Positions 50,095-58,091 of a DNA stretch of 64,000 nucleotides are shown here, piece after piece. This DNA comes from Inquilinus sp042743185 (lineage in GTDB: Bacteria; Pseudomonadota; Alphaproteobacteria; DSM-16000; Inquilinaceae): contig NZ_JBHYMS010000020.1 in NCBI RefSeq assembly GCF_042743185.1, positions 1-64,000 on the forward strand, given 5' to 3'. Under the pieces are notes generated by a model, which ran no database searches, was not told the DNA's origin, and saw nothing but the letters and a program-made list of their open reading frames with translations. Made by a program: the position numbers and the translations under genes. Position 1 is the first letter of the stretch. Every line of letters starts with the position of its first letter.

Positions 50095-51791
50095 GGGCCG
50101 ACTGCCTGATCCTGGGCGGCGGCTCCGCCGGCTGCGTGCTGGCCGCGCGGCTGTCGCAGGATCCCGGCCGCTCCGTCATGCTGGTGGAGGCGGGGCGGGA
50201 CATCTCCGCCGGAAACGCACCGGCCGACATCCTCAGCCGCTATCCCGGGCGGGCCTATCTCGACAATGCGAACATCTGGGCCTCGCTGACGGCGCTGATG
50301 GGTTACGGCCGGTCGAACGCGGCGCCGCGCAGCGTCCGCCGCTACGAGCAGGCGAAGCTGCTCGGCGGCGGCTCGGCCATCAACGCGCTGATGGCCAATC
50401 GCGGCTCGCCCGCGGACTATGCCGAATGGGAGGCGCTGGGCGCGGCCGGCTGGGGCTGGGACGACTGCCTGCCGGTGTTCCGCCGGATCGAGGCCGACCG
50501 CGACTTCGCGGGGCCGCTGCACGGGTCGGACGGTCCGCTCGCCATCCGGCGCATCGGCGACGACCGGATCTCGCCCTTCGTGCACCGGGTGATGCAGACG
50601 CTGGAGCGGCGCGGCCACCCGATCCGGGCCGACCAGAACGGCGCCTGGGAGGACGGCACGTATCGCGGCGCCGTCGCGGTCAGCGACCGCGGCGAGCGGC
50701 TGCCGACCTCGATCGCCTGGCTGACGCCGGAGGTCCGCCGCCGGCCGAACCTGACGATCCTGACCGGCTGTCGCGCCGACCGGCTGCTGTTCGACGGCCG
50801 CCGCGTCACCGGGGCGGAGGTCGTCGGCGCAGATGGCCGGCCGCAGGCGATCGGCGCCCGCGAGGTCATCGTCGCGGCGGGCGCCATCCACAGCCCGGCG
50901 CTGCTGCTGCGCTCCGGCATCGGGCCGGCGGCCGGGCTGCAGCCGTTCGGCATCCCGGTCGTGGCGAACCTCCCCGGTGTCGGCCGCAACCTGATGGAGC
51001 ATCCCTCGATCGCCGTCGCCGCCACCCTGCCGCCGGCGATGCGGGTGCGGGACCGCGGCGAGCATCACGAGCAGGCGATCTGGCGCTTCTCCTCGGGGCT
51101 GGACGGCCTGCCGCAGGGCGACATGCACGCCGCCATCCTGTCGCGTTCCGGCTGGCATTCGGTCGGGCTGCGCATGGGCAGCCTGTTCTTCTGGGTGAAC
51201 AAGTCCCTCTCGCGCGGCGCCCTGACCCTGGCCTCGCCCGATCCGGCCGTCGAGCCGCATGTCGATTTCCGCATGCTCAGCGACCGCCGCGACCTCGACC
51301 GGCTGAAGACGGCGCTGCGGATGGGGGCGGCGGCGCTGCTGGACCCGCATATGGATGGGCATCGCGGCCCGGTCTTCCCGTCCAGCTATTCGCCCCGCGT
51401 GGCCCGGATCGCCGGGCCCGGCGCCTGGAACGCGCTGCAGCGCGGCGCCCTGTCCGTGCTGCTCGACCTGGCCGGGCCGCTGCGAGCCGCGCTGGTCCAT
51501 GCCGCGATTACCCTGGGCACGACGCTGGACGGCCTGCTGCGCGACGACGACGCGCTGACCGAGTTCGTGCGCCGCCATGTCGGCGGCACCTGGCATCCGT
51601 CGGGCACCTGCCGGATGGGGGCGGAGGGCGATCCGGCCGCCGTGACCTCGCCGCAGGGCAGGGTGCATGGCGTGGACGGCCTGCGCGTCGCGGACGCCTC
51701 GCTGATGCCGTCGATCCCCTGCGCCAACACCAACATCCCGACCATCATGATCGCCGAGCGGATCGCCGATTTCATCCGGGCCGGCCGATAG
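50091..51791 (+). CDS. GMC family oxidoreductase (choline dehydrogenase-like)
   Basis: FAD enzyme of 566 residues. The ADP-binding motif is ILGGGSAGCVLAARLS at the extreme N-terminus, followed by the GMC signature GGGSAINALMANRGSPADYAEWE near residue 92 and the second signature GAIHSPALLLRSGIGP near 265. The C-terminal catalytic pair region is RHVGGTWHPSGTCRMG with the active-site His and then NTNIPTIMIAERIAD. GMC enzymes oxidise primary or secondary alcohol groups; with a polyamine/betaine-type importer a choline-like or amino-alcohol substrate is plausible. No leader is seen, so it is cytoplasmic. Confidence 0.92.
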   Translation: MRADCLILGGGSAGCVLAARLSQDPGRSVMLVEAGRDISAGNAPADILSRYPGRAYLDNANIWASLTALMGYGRSNAAPRSVRRYEQAKLLGGGSAINALMANRGSPADYAEWEALGAAGWGWDDCLPVFRRIEADRDFAGPLHGSDGPLAIRRIGDDRISPFVHRVMQTLERRGHPIRADQNGAWEDGTYRGAVAVSDRGERLPTSIAWLTPEVRRRPNLTILTGCRADRLLFDGRRVTGAEVVGADGRPQAIGAREVIVAAGAIHSPALLLRSGIGPAAGLQPFGIPVVANLPGVGRNLMEHPSIAVAATLPPAMRVRDRGEHHEQAIWRFSSGLDGLPQGDMHAAILSRSGWHSVGLRMGSLFFWVNKSLSRGALTLASPDPAVEPHVDFRMLSDRRDLDRLKTALRMGAAALLDPHMDGHRGPVFPSSYSPRVARIAGPGAWNALQRGALSVLLDLAGPLRAALVHAAITLGTTLDGLLRDDDALTEFVRRHVGGTWHPSGTCRMGAEGDPAAVTSPQGRVHGVDGLRVADASLMPSIPCANTNIPTIMIAERIADFIRAGR

Positions 51792-51919
51792 GGCCTCAGG
51801 TCGTGGCATGCCTGCACCCTCATGCGGACAAGACGCGGCCAAGTGCAGTATGTCGATCCGGTGCACGCCTCTCTGACGGACCGGATCCCCCGCGTCCAGG
51901 CGATGCGGGAGACGTTCCG

Positions 51920-52681
51920 ATGACCCTGTTCGACCTGGCCGGCAAGCGGGCGCTGGTCACCGGCTCCTCGCGCGGCCTCGGCTTCTCCGTCGCCGCCGCG
52001 CTCGGCCGCCACGGCGCGACCGTGATCCTGAACGGCCGCGACGACGGGCCCCTGGCCCAGGCGGTCGCCAAGCTGCGCGACGAGGGCATCGACGCCCATC
52101 CGGCCCGCTTCGACCTGACCGACGCCGACGCCGCCTCCGCCGCCATCGGCCGGGCGGTGCAGACGGTCGGGGCGGTCGACATCCTGGTCAACAACGCCGG
52201 CATCCAGCTGCGCAAGCCGTTCCTGGACTTCGCGATCGAGGACTGGCGCATGATCCTCGACGTGCACCTGATCGGCAGCGTCGTCGCCGCCAAGGCGGTG
52301 CTGCCGGGGATGGTCGAGCGCCAGGCCGGCAAGATCATCAACATCTGCTCGCTGATGAGCGAGCTGGGCCGGCCGACCATCGCCCCCTATGCCTCGGCCA
52401 AGGGCGCGCTGCGCATGCTGACCCGCAACCTCGCGGTCGAGTTCGCGCGGCACAACATCCAGGTCAACGGCATCGGCCCCGGCTATTTCGCCACCGAGCT
52501 GAACCGCGCGCTGATGGACGACCCGGAGTTCGACGCCTTCGTCAAGCGCCGCACCCCCGCGGCCCGCTGGGGCCATCCGGACGAACTGGGCGGCGCCGCC
52601 GTGTTCCTGGCCTCCGCCGCCTCCGACTTCGTCAACGGCCAGATCATCTATGTCGATGGCGGCCTGCTCGCCTCCGTCTAG
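51920..52681 (+). CDS. SDR family oxidoreductase (gluconate 5-dehydrogenase-like)
   Basis: Short-chain dehydrogenase of 253 residues. The cofactor motif is TGSSRGLG (15-22), then NGRD after the second strand, NNAG near 90, the catalytic Ser in NICSLMSELGR and YASAK as YxxxK. The IQLRKPFLDFAIEDW and GPGYFATELNRAL segments are typical of IdnO/gluconate 5-dehydrogenase-like enzymes. A GGGAG ribosome site precedes the ATG. The 128-base gap after the GMC gene may allow a separate promoter, but a role in the same pathway is likely. Confidence 0.9.
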   Translation: MTLFDLAGKRALVTGSSRGLGFSVAAALGRHGATVILNGRDDGPLAQAVAKLRDEGIDAHPARFDLTDADAASAAIGRAVQTVGAVDILVNNAGIQLRKPFLDFAIEDWRMILDVHLIGSVVAAKAVLPGMVERQAGKIINICSLMSELGRPTIAPYASAKGALRMLTRNLAVEFARHNIQVNGIGPGYFATELNRALMDDPEFDAFVKRRTPAARWGHPDELGGAAVFLASAASDFVNGQIIYVDGGLLASV

Positions 52682-52844
52682 GAACGCCCGTCGCGACTCC
52701 CCGCCATCCCGGCAGGGAAGCGGGCGGCCATGGCGCGCGCAAGCCCACGCCTCTCCGGCAGGGGAGTGTGAGAAATGCGGGTTCAAGGCTGCGGCGTCGT
52801 GTTGCAAAGGCCGGCCTGTGCGGCGCGCACGGGCGGCGATGCCG

Positions 52845-53903
52845 TCATTCGGGTGGCGGCAGCCCATGGCGCCGGATCTCGGCCTCGCGCTCGCGGCGCC
52901 GGCGTTCGGCCTCGGGCGGTGCGGTGGCCGAGGGCGGCCCGGTGCCGGCGGTGGTGTCGGGGCTGTAGATCGGGTCCCCGGGCGGGCCGAGATCGGTGGT
53001 GGGGAGGGCGCGATGGACCCCGGGGGTGCGGTCGAGCGTGCGCGGCGGGGGCAGGCCGGAGTCGCGGAAGGCCGGTTCGGCGGCCGGGCTCCTGTTCCGC
53101 CCCGTCGGGCCGGTGCCGGCATCTCCGGCCCCGGCTTTCGCCGCCGCGGCGGAGCCGCCGGCCGGCGGGATCCCGTCGGGCGGGAGGCCCAGGGCCCGGC
53201 ACAGGCTGGCGATCAGGGCCTCGATCGGCAAGGCGGTGTCGGCGCGGTCGGCGTCGATGCGCGCGTCTTCGGCCAGCCGTTCCCGGAGTTCGACGGTCAG
53301 CCGCTCCCGGGCCTCGGCGTCGGGGGCGTCGGCGATGGCGTCGGCGACGCCCTGGGCGACGGCGTGGCGCCGGTCGTCCGTTTCGTCCTGCCGGCTCTCG
53401 CGCCGGTGCTCGGCCTCGCGCCGCGCCGCCTCGCGCTCCTGGCGCAGCCTGGCCTTCAGCGCGATGGCGCGGCGGATGCCGAGGAAGAGATTGCTGAAGC
53501 GGGTCTCCGCATCCCCGGCGCGGTCGAGATCTCCGGCCGCAAGCGCGGCGAGGGCCCGGGCCTGAAAGCCGCGGGCCAGCGCCTCTGCGAGCTCCATCAG
53601 CTCGGACGCCATCGCGGCGTCGGCCTCGATCGCGGCCGGCGACGCGGCGGCCGGTGCCTCCCGCCGCCGGCGCAGCTCGAGCGCCACGGCGCGTCGGATG
53701 GCGAGGAACAGGCTGCTGAAGCGGGTTTCGGCCTTGCCGGCGCGGTCGAGATCGCCGGCCGCAAGGGCGGCGACCGCCTCGGCCTGGAAGGTCCGGGCCA
53801 GCTCCAGGGCGAGCCTGGTCAGCCCGGACAGCACCTCGGTCTCCCGCTCGTCCGTGGACGGCGAGGCAGCGGAGGGAGTCTCGGCTGTGCTGGCATCGAC
53901 CAT
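52845..53903 (-). CDS. Hypothetical protein with internal duplication, preceded by an SOS box
   Basis: Protein of 352 residues with no recognised enzyme family. A helical unit of about 50 residues occurs twice: residues 29-80 and 103-155 share FQA-A-AALAAGDLDRAG and AETRFS-LFL-IRRA. Both are followed by Arg/Glu-rich helices, the second running into a charged coiled-coil-like stretch (150-190) with QDETDDRRHAVAQ. A conserved-looking segment DADRADTALPIEALIASLCRALGLPP (about 245-275) precedes a Pro/Gly-rich disordered tail. A GTTC-N7-GTTC LexA-type box lies ten bases before the ATG at 53903, suggesting DNA-damage induction. Function unknown. Confidence 0.75.
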   Translation of the reverse strand: MVDASTAETPSAASPSTDERETEVLSGLTRLALELARTFQAEAVAALAAGDLDRAGKAETRFSSLFLAIRRAVALELRRRREAPAAASPAAIEADAAMASELMELAEALARGFQARALAALAAGDLDRAGDAETRFSNLFLGIRRAIALKARLRQEREAARREAEHRRESRQDETDDRRHAVAQGVADAIADAPDAEARERLTVELRERLAEDARIDADRADTALPIEALIASLCRALGLPPDGIPPAGGSAAAAKAGAGDAGTGPTGRNRSPAAEPAFRDSGLPPPRTLDRTPGVHRALPTTDLGPPGDPIYSPDTTAGTGPPSATAPPEAERRRREREAEIRRHGLPPPE

Positions 53904-53913
53904 TCCTGCATTA

Positions 53914-53928
53914 GAACAAAAAGGGAAC
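53914..53928 (-). promoter_or_regulatory. LexA-type SOS box (GTTC-N7-GTTC)
   Basis: On the minus strand GTTC-CCTTTTT-GTTC is an exact match to the alphaproteobacterial LexA consensus GTTC-N7-GTTC, a direct repeat. It lies just upstream of the start of the duplicated-domain gene, where bound LexA would block transcription. The flanks are AT-rich, as expected of a promoter. Confidence 0.75.
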
Positions 53929-54144
53929 AATAAAGCCAGAAGAATCGCATCCGCTTCCACGCGGTCATCGCGATTTCGGTGACAGTGCACTTTTGGGTTC
54001 TATGCCCATTTGGCGGAACGAGCCTGATCGCACCTTCAGGGCTGACTGGCGGATGCGTGGCCGGCCCTGCGATCCGCTCCGTCCGCCAGGGCTGCCGGAT
54101 CGTGCATCATCACCGGACCTCTTGATCTGCCTGCCGTCTCAGGC

Positions 54145-54516
54145 TCACCGATCGGCCCGCGCATCATAGGCTTCCCGGGCCTGTTCGATTTCGTGCAGGT
54201 GGTGGATGGCCCAGTCATAGACCGCGCCGAACGGGGCCTGCAGCGTGCGCCCGAGGTCGGTGATGGAATATCGGACGGCGACCGGGGACGTGGCCAGGAC
54301 CTCGCGGGCGATCAGCCCGTTGCGCTCCAGGCGCCGCAAGGCCTGCGTCAGCGCCTTGTGCGTCACGCCTTCCAGGCGCCGGATGAACTCGTTAAAGCGC
54401 GTCGGCTTCTCGGTGAGGATGGTCAGGATCATCACCGACCATTTGTTGGCGACCTGATCGAAGAAGGAGCGCGCGGCGCAGTCCGCGAAATACACGGCGT
54501 CGACGGGTTCCGCCAT
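54145..54516 (-). CDS. HxlR family transcriptional regulator
   Basis: Winged-helix regulator of 123 residues. It opens with the Cys-containing AVYFADCAARSFFDQVANKWSVMIL segment, and the HxlR core follows: RFNEFIRRLEGVTHKALTQALRRLERNGLI and the wing VRYSITDLGRTL. Cys13 is in the place of the redox- or quinone-sensing Cys of several HxlR proteins. It is divergent from an exported alpha/beta hydrolase gene; the 152-base gap holds several repeats that could be its operator. Confidence 0.9.
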   Translation of the reverse strand: MAEPVDAVYFADCAARSFFDQVANKWSVMILTILTEKPTRFNEFIRRLEGVTHKALTQALRRLERNGLIAREVLATSPVAVRYSITDLGRTLQAPFGAVYDWAIHHLHEIEQAREAYDARADR

Positions 54517-54531
54517 CGAGATATCCTCGCA

Positions 54532-54586
54532 TATACCTGGGCACCTGAAGGTGCGTGATTGACCCTAAATATCAATCGTATACCTG
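54532..54586. promoter_or_regulatory. Repeat-rich divergent promoter region of HxlR and hydrolase genes
   Basis: TATACCTG occurs twice in direct orientation (54532-54539 and 54579-54586). Between them lie the palindrome GCACCT-GA-AGGTGC (54541-54554) and an inverted pair GATTGA (54557-54562) / TCAATC (54572-54577). The region is AT-richer than its surroundings and separates two divergent genes, the usual site of HxlR autoregulation and activation. Confidence 0.5.
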
Positions 54587-54668
54587 TGGGGCAACCCGGC
54601 CGAGCAACGCCGGGCGCCGCTTCGCCCGATTCCGATCCGGGAGCGGGAAGCGGTCTCGTGCACCATGG

Positions 54669-55550
54669 ATGGAAGAGATGGCGCAATTCGATCTGTCCCG
54701 GCGCGGCCTGCTGGCGCTCACAGGGGCGGCAGCGGCGATCGCAGGCCCCGGAACAGGGCTGGCGGCGACGGCACGTCCGGCGAGGTTGTTCTCCACGGAC
54801 GTCGGCGCTGGCAGGAACGTCATGCTGCTGCACGGCTGGACGTGCGATTCCCACGACTGGATCTGGCAGCTGCCGGTTCTCGAGAGCCGGTACCGGGTCG
54901 TCGCGGTGGATCTGCGGGGCCATGGCCGGTCCGAGGTCATGCCGCCGGGGGCCTACACGCCCGCCGATTACGTGGCCGACATCGAGTCCCTGATCGCGAC
55001 GGCCTATGCCGGCCAGGCCTTCGTCCTGGTGGGGCACTCGATGGGCGGGCAGATCGCCGCCTGCCTCGCGGCCAGGCGGCCCGACCTGGTCAGCGCCGTC
55101 GTATCGGTCGACGGTGCCGTCGGCCTGTCATCCGACCTGGCCCCGGTCTTCCAGAAGACCGTCGACGATCTGAACGCCGGGAATCCGGGCGTGGTGGGGC
55201 CGGCGCTGTTCGAGCTGTTCTACGACGCCGCGACCGATCCGGCCTACAGGCGCTGGCACGCGAGGCGTTTTCAGGGAACGCCGCTGCACGTCGTGCGCGA
55301 ATCCTTCGGTCCCCTGTTCCTGGGCGCCGGCCAGGTCGGCATCGGCAAGCCGAGCGAAGACTTCCTGAGAGGCCTGAACGTGCCGTTCTACCACCTGAGC
55401 CGCAATCCGGCCCAGGCCGGCCCGATGCGCTCATGGCTCTCGCACCCGAAATCGAAGGTCGATCTGTGGACCGGCGCCGGGCACTGGATCATGCAGGACC
55501 GGAAGGATGACGTGAACGCCGCGCTGGTCGCGTGGATCGATGCGCTCTAG
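54669..55550 (+). CDS. Alpha/beta fold hydrolase, Tat-exported
   Basis: Hydrolase of 293 residues. The N-terminus has a twin-arginine signal (SRRGLLALTG, Arg11-Arg12) with a hydrophobic stretch to about residue 35, so it is probably periplasmic. HGW at 55-57 is the oxyanion region; the nucleophile Ser124 is in GHSMGG; the catalytic His is in GAGHWIM near residue 276. Close relatives include non-heme peroxidase/esterase-like enzymes. ATG at 54669 or 54678 could start it; longer forms would bury the Tat signal. It is probably controlled by the divergent HxlR regulator. Confidence 0.88.
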   Translation: MEEMAQFDLSRRGLLALTGAAAAIAGPGTGLAATARPARLFSTDVGAGRNVMLLHGWTCDSHDWIWQLPVLESRYRVVAVDLRGHGRSEVMPPGAYTPADYVADIESLIATAYAGQAFVLVGHSMGGQIAACLAARRPDLVSAVVSVDGAVGLSSDLAPVFQKTVDDLNAGNPGVVGPALFELFYDAATDPAYRRWHARRFQGTPLHVVRESFGPLFLGAGQVGIGKPSEDFLRGLNVPFYHLSRNPAQAGPMRSWLSHPKSKVDLWTGAGHWIMQDRKDDVNAALVAWIDAL

Positions 55551-55615
55551 CCAGCGACGGTCATGCTCGACCGCCCCCCGCGCTGCCAGGCCGTCGAGCC
55601 GTGCCGGCTGCCGTG

Positions 55616-55639
55616 AAGGCCGCCCCTCGGGGCGGCCTT
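55616..55639. terminator. Shared hairpin between convergent hydrolase and DUF2171 genes
   Basis: AAGGCCGCCCC and GGGGCGGCCTT form a perfect 11-base-pair stem with a two-base loop. It lies 65 bases after the hydrolase stop and 17 bases after the DUF2171 stop. There is no T-run on either side, so termination would rest on the stem strength, as is common in very GC-rich genomes. Confidence 0.7.
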
Positions 55640-55656
55640 CGACATGCCGCAACGGC

Positions 55657-55884
55657 TCAATGCCACTGCGCCTTGGCGTCCTTGGCCGTGATGGTGAGAT
55701 GGACCCGGTCGTCGACATGGTCGACCCAGCCCGTCGGGATGTAGTGATGCTGCGACCCGGCATCCCGGTCCGACCGGGCGAGCTTGATGCGGTCCTCGCC
55801 TTCCATATGGTCGACCGTTCCGACATGCATGCCGTCGGAGCCGACCACGTCCATATGGTCCTTGATCTGAGACATCGGCGTCAT
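55657..55884 (-). CDS. DUF2171 domain-containing protein
   Basis: Small protein of 75 residues matching the DUF2171 pattern: IKDHMDVVGSDGMHVGTVDHMEG at the N-terminus and IPTGWVDHVDDRVHL near the end. This PRC-barrel-like family is widespread in alphaproteobacteria and often found with stress or general-response genes; its function is unknown. A GGAGG ribosome site seven bases ahead supports the ATG at 55884. A short hairpin terminates the unit downstream. Confidence 0.85.
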   Translation of the reverse strand: MTPMSQIKDHMDVVGSDGMHVGTVDHMEGEDRIKLARSDRDAGSQHHYIPTGWVDHVDDRVHLTITAKDAKAQWH

Positions 55885-55989
55885 GGGACATCCTCCTGGT
55901 TGCCTTGACTCACCAATGGAGGCACCCGCGCCGATGTTCCGCGGCCTGACGGCGCGCTTTGGGAGCGGGAAGGCCGCGGTATCGGCCCG

Positions 55990-56340
55990 TCAGCCGTTTC
56001 CGGCGAAGGGGCCGCCGAGATACGCGAACTTCTGCCGCAGCTGCGCCAGGTCGCGTTCGAACTGCTCCAGCGGATAGTCGATCTCGGGCGCGGCGCTGGC
56101 GTCGGGCTGCCCGGACAGATCCGGGTCGATCCGCCGGATCGAGTCGATCATGCTGTCGGCCTTGGTCACGACGGTCGGATCCTGCCGCGCGCCCTCGTCG
56201 GCCTGGAGCTGACGGACCGCGAAATGGACGTTCCACCGCTCGCGCGAGGTCATCCTGTGGCCGGCCTTCCAGCGCCGCAGCCACTGCTCCAGCTGGCCCA
56301 GCGCATAGCGCAGATCGCCGTCTCGATCGGCACCGGGCAT
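55990..56340 (-). CDS. Hypothetical protein, second of a tandem paralogous pair
   Basis: Protein of 116 residues, probably soluble and helical. Its N-terminal DLRYALGQLEQWLRRWKAG and C-terminal DYPLEQFERDLAQLRQKFAYLGG match the neighbouring upstream protein, so the two arose by tandem duplication. A GGGGAGAGAGG ribosome site supports the ATG at 56340. I recognise no family and cannot assign a function. It lies 58 bases after its paralogue, on the same strand. Confidence 0.7.
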   Translation of the reverse strand: MPGADRDGDLRYALGQLEQWLRRWKAGHRMTSRERWNVHFAVRQLQADEGARQDPTVVTKADSMIDSIRRIDPDLSGQPDASAAPEIDYPLEQFERDLAQLRQKFAYLGGPFAGNG

Positions 56341-56398
56341 CGCCTCTCTCCCCTTCGGTCGTTCCAGGGAGATGGCGGCGGCGGGGCGCCCCGGCAAG

Positions 56399-56758
56399 CT
56401 AGGCATGCCCGACCGGGCGGCCGCCGAGCCAGCTCAGATATTCGTATTTCGGCCGCAGCAGCTCCAGGTCGCGCTCGAACTCCGGCAGCGTGTAGTCGAC
56501 GCCGGGGGCGCCGGCGGCCTCGACCAGGGGCGAATGCTCCGGGTCCGCCGCGGCCAGCAGGTCGGCGATCTCCTGATGCGCCGAGGGATCCGTGTCGTCG
56601 TGGACTTCGCCCTCGTCGACGTGCAGCTCGCCGACCGCCCGCTTGATCGCGGCCAGCTGGAGCCCGTTCGGAGCCCGGCCGGCACGCCAGCGCGCCAGCC
56701 AGGCCTCCAGCTGGTTCATGGCGTAGCGCAGCTCGTCGTCGCGTTCGTTGGCGGGCAT
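56399..56758 (-). CDS. Hypothetical protein, first of a tandem paralogous pair
   Basis: Protein of 119 residues. ELRYAMNQLEAWLARWRAG at the start and DYTLPEFERDLELLRPKYEYLSWLGG near the end align with its downstream paralogue, while the middle (HVDEGEVHDDTDPSAHQEIADLL) has diverged. It is acidic and predicted helical, without signal peptide or membrane segment. A GGGAG ribosome site precedes the ATG at 56758. Function unknown; the pair is divergent from the ribose-type importer at 57 kb. Confidence 0.7.
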   Translation of the reverse strand: MPANERDDELRYAMNQLEAWLARWRAGRAPNGLQLAAIKRAVGELHVDEGEVHDDTDPSAHQEIADLLAAADPEHSPLVEAAGAPGVDYTLPEFERDLELLRPKYEYLSWLGGRPVGHA

Positions 56759-56838
56759 GGTCGGGCTCCCGGCTGTGGTCCGATGGTGATGCGCGCCTTC
56801 GGCGGAGGGGGCAAGAATTCCCGCCCCGCCCCGCCGAT

Positions 56839-56856
56839 GACAACGTTGTCTTGACA
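56839..56856. promoter_or_regulatory. GACAACGTTGTC operator with -35-like TTGACA, site 1
   Basis: The perfect 12-base palindrome GACAACGTTGTC (56839-56850) is joined directly to TTGACA (56851-56856), a consensus -35 hexamer reading toward the binding-protein gene at 57034. The same pair occurs at 62436-62453. The palindrome has the central CG of LacI-type operators. No clear -10 is visible 17 bases on. Confidence 0.75.
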
Positions 56857-57033
56857 GCATCCTGCCGGCCCGTCTCTCCTTGCGCGGGGGTGATGTCGTC
56901 CTGCCGGCGGCCCGTAGCGGAAGATTGCGGCTGGGGCGGACGGCGTCGCACCATCCCGGCTGCGCCCTGACGGGCTTCGCCGGGCGAATCGACAACGCAC
57001 CGGCCGCGATGGTCCGGGTCAGGCAGGGAGAGA

Positions 57034-58089
57034 ATGATGACGAAGGATCTGGCGCGCCGCGCCGTCTGCGGTGCCGCCCTCGCGGTCGCGGCCCTGATCG
57101 CCGCCACCGGCACGGCCGACGCCGCCGCCAACTGCATCAAGGGCGACCGCAAGCCGCCCTTCACCGTCGGCTGGGCCAACATCTACTCCGTGCCCACCTG
57201 GATGAAGCAGACCGAAGGCACCATCGCCAAGGAGGTCGAGGCGCTGAAGGCCAAGGGGCTGGTCGACAAGCTGGTCATCACCGACGCCCAGGGCAACGCC
57301 AACACCCAGATCCAGCAGGTCCAGTCGATGATCGACGCCGATGTCGACGCGATCATCCTGATCGCCGGGTCGGCCACGGCGCTGGACCGCGTGGTCGCCG
57401 ACGCCTGCGCCAAGGGCATCGCGGTGATCAACTTCGACAGCCTGGTGCAGACCGACAAGGTGACGGCCAAGCTGAACACCGATTCGCTGGACTGGGGCCG
57501 CCAGGCCGCCGAGTGGCTGGTGAAGCAGATCGGCGGCAAGGGCAAGATCATCGTGCTGAACGGCCCGGCCGGCATCTCGGTCAGCGACGACCGGCGCAAG
57601 GGCGCGACGCCGGTGCTGGCCGCCAATCCGGGGGTCGAGGTGCTGGCCGAGACCAACACCGACTACAACGTCGCCCCGGCGCAGGAGGCGGTGACCAGCC
57701 TGCTGTTCGCCAACCCGGAGATCGACGGCATCCTGTCGCTGGGCGGCGCGCTGTCGGCCGGCGCGATCCTGGCGATGGACCGGCAGGGCCGCGACTTCGT
57801 GCCGACCACCGGCGAGAACTACCGCCAGTTCCTGGAGCTGTGGAAGCAGCACGAGATGAAGGGCTGGGCGACGATGCAGCCGAACTGGCTCGGCGCGCTG
57901 GCCGTCTACACCGCGGTGCAGGCGCTGTCGGGCAAGGACGTGCCGGCCTTCGTCAAGGTGCCGTTGCCGGTGATCGACGACAGCAGCATCGACGGCTACC
58001 TGAAGCGGGCCGACCAGTTCCCGGCCGACGGCTACATCTTCTCGGAATACGACACGGCGCTGTTCGATACGCTGCTGGCGGCAAAGTGA
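57034..58089 (+). CDS. Ribose-type ABC sugar-binding protein (second system)
   Basis: Periplasmic protein of 351 residues, Peripla_BP_4 type, with a signal peptide ending at ADAAA (about residue 30). Landmarks are GWANIYSVPTWMKQTEG, IQQVQSMIDADVDAIILIAGS, GIAVINFDSLV, GKIIVLNGPAGISV and PEIDGILSLGGALSAGAILAM. Cys in ANCIKGDR near the mature N-terminus is not in a lipobox. A GGGAGAGA ribosome site precedes ATGATG, so 57034 or 57037 may start it. The upstream operator suggests repression until the sugar is present. Confidence 0.92.
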   Translation: MMTKDLARRAVCGAALAVAALIAATGTADAAANCIKGDRKPPFTVGWANIYSVPTWMKQTEGTIAKEVEALKAKGLVDKLVITDAQGNANTQIQQVQSMIDADVDAIILIAGSATALDRVVADACAKGIAVINFDSLVQTDKVTAKLNTDSLDWGRQAAEWLVKQIGGKGKIIVLNGPAGISVSDDRRKGATPVLAANPGVEVLAETNTDYNVAPAQEAVTSLLFANPEIDGILSLGGALSAGAILAMDRQGRDFVPTTGENYRQFLELWKQHEMKGWATMQPNWLGALAVYTAVQALSGKDVPAFVKVPLPVIDDSSIDGYLKRADQFPADGYIFSEYDTALFDTLLAAK

Positions 58090-58091
58090 GC

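Noticed and set aside
56851..56880. A complete sigma-70 promoter after the first GACAACGTTGTC site
   Set aside because: TTGACA is perfect, but no acceptable -10 hexamer lies at 16-18 bases; only the -35-like part is reported.
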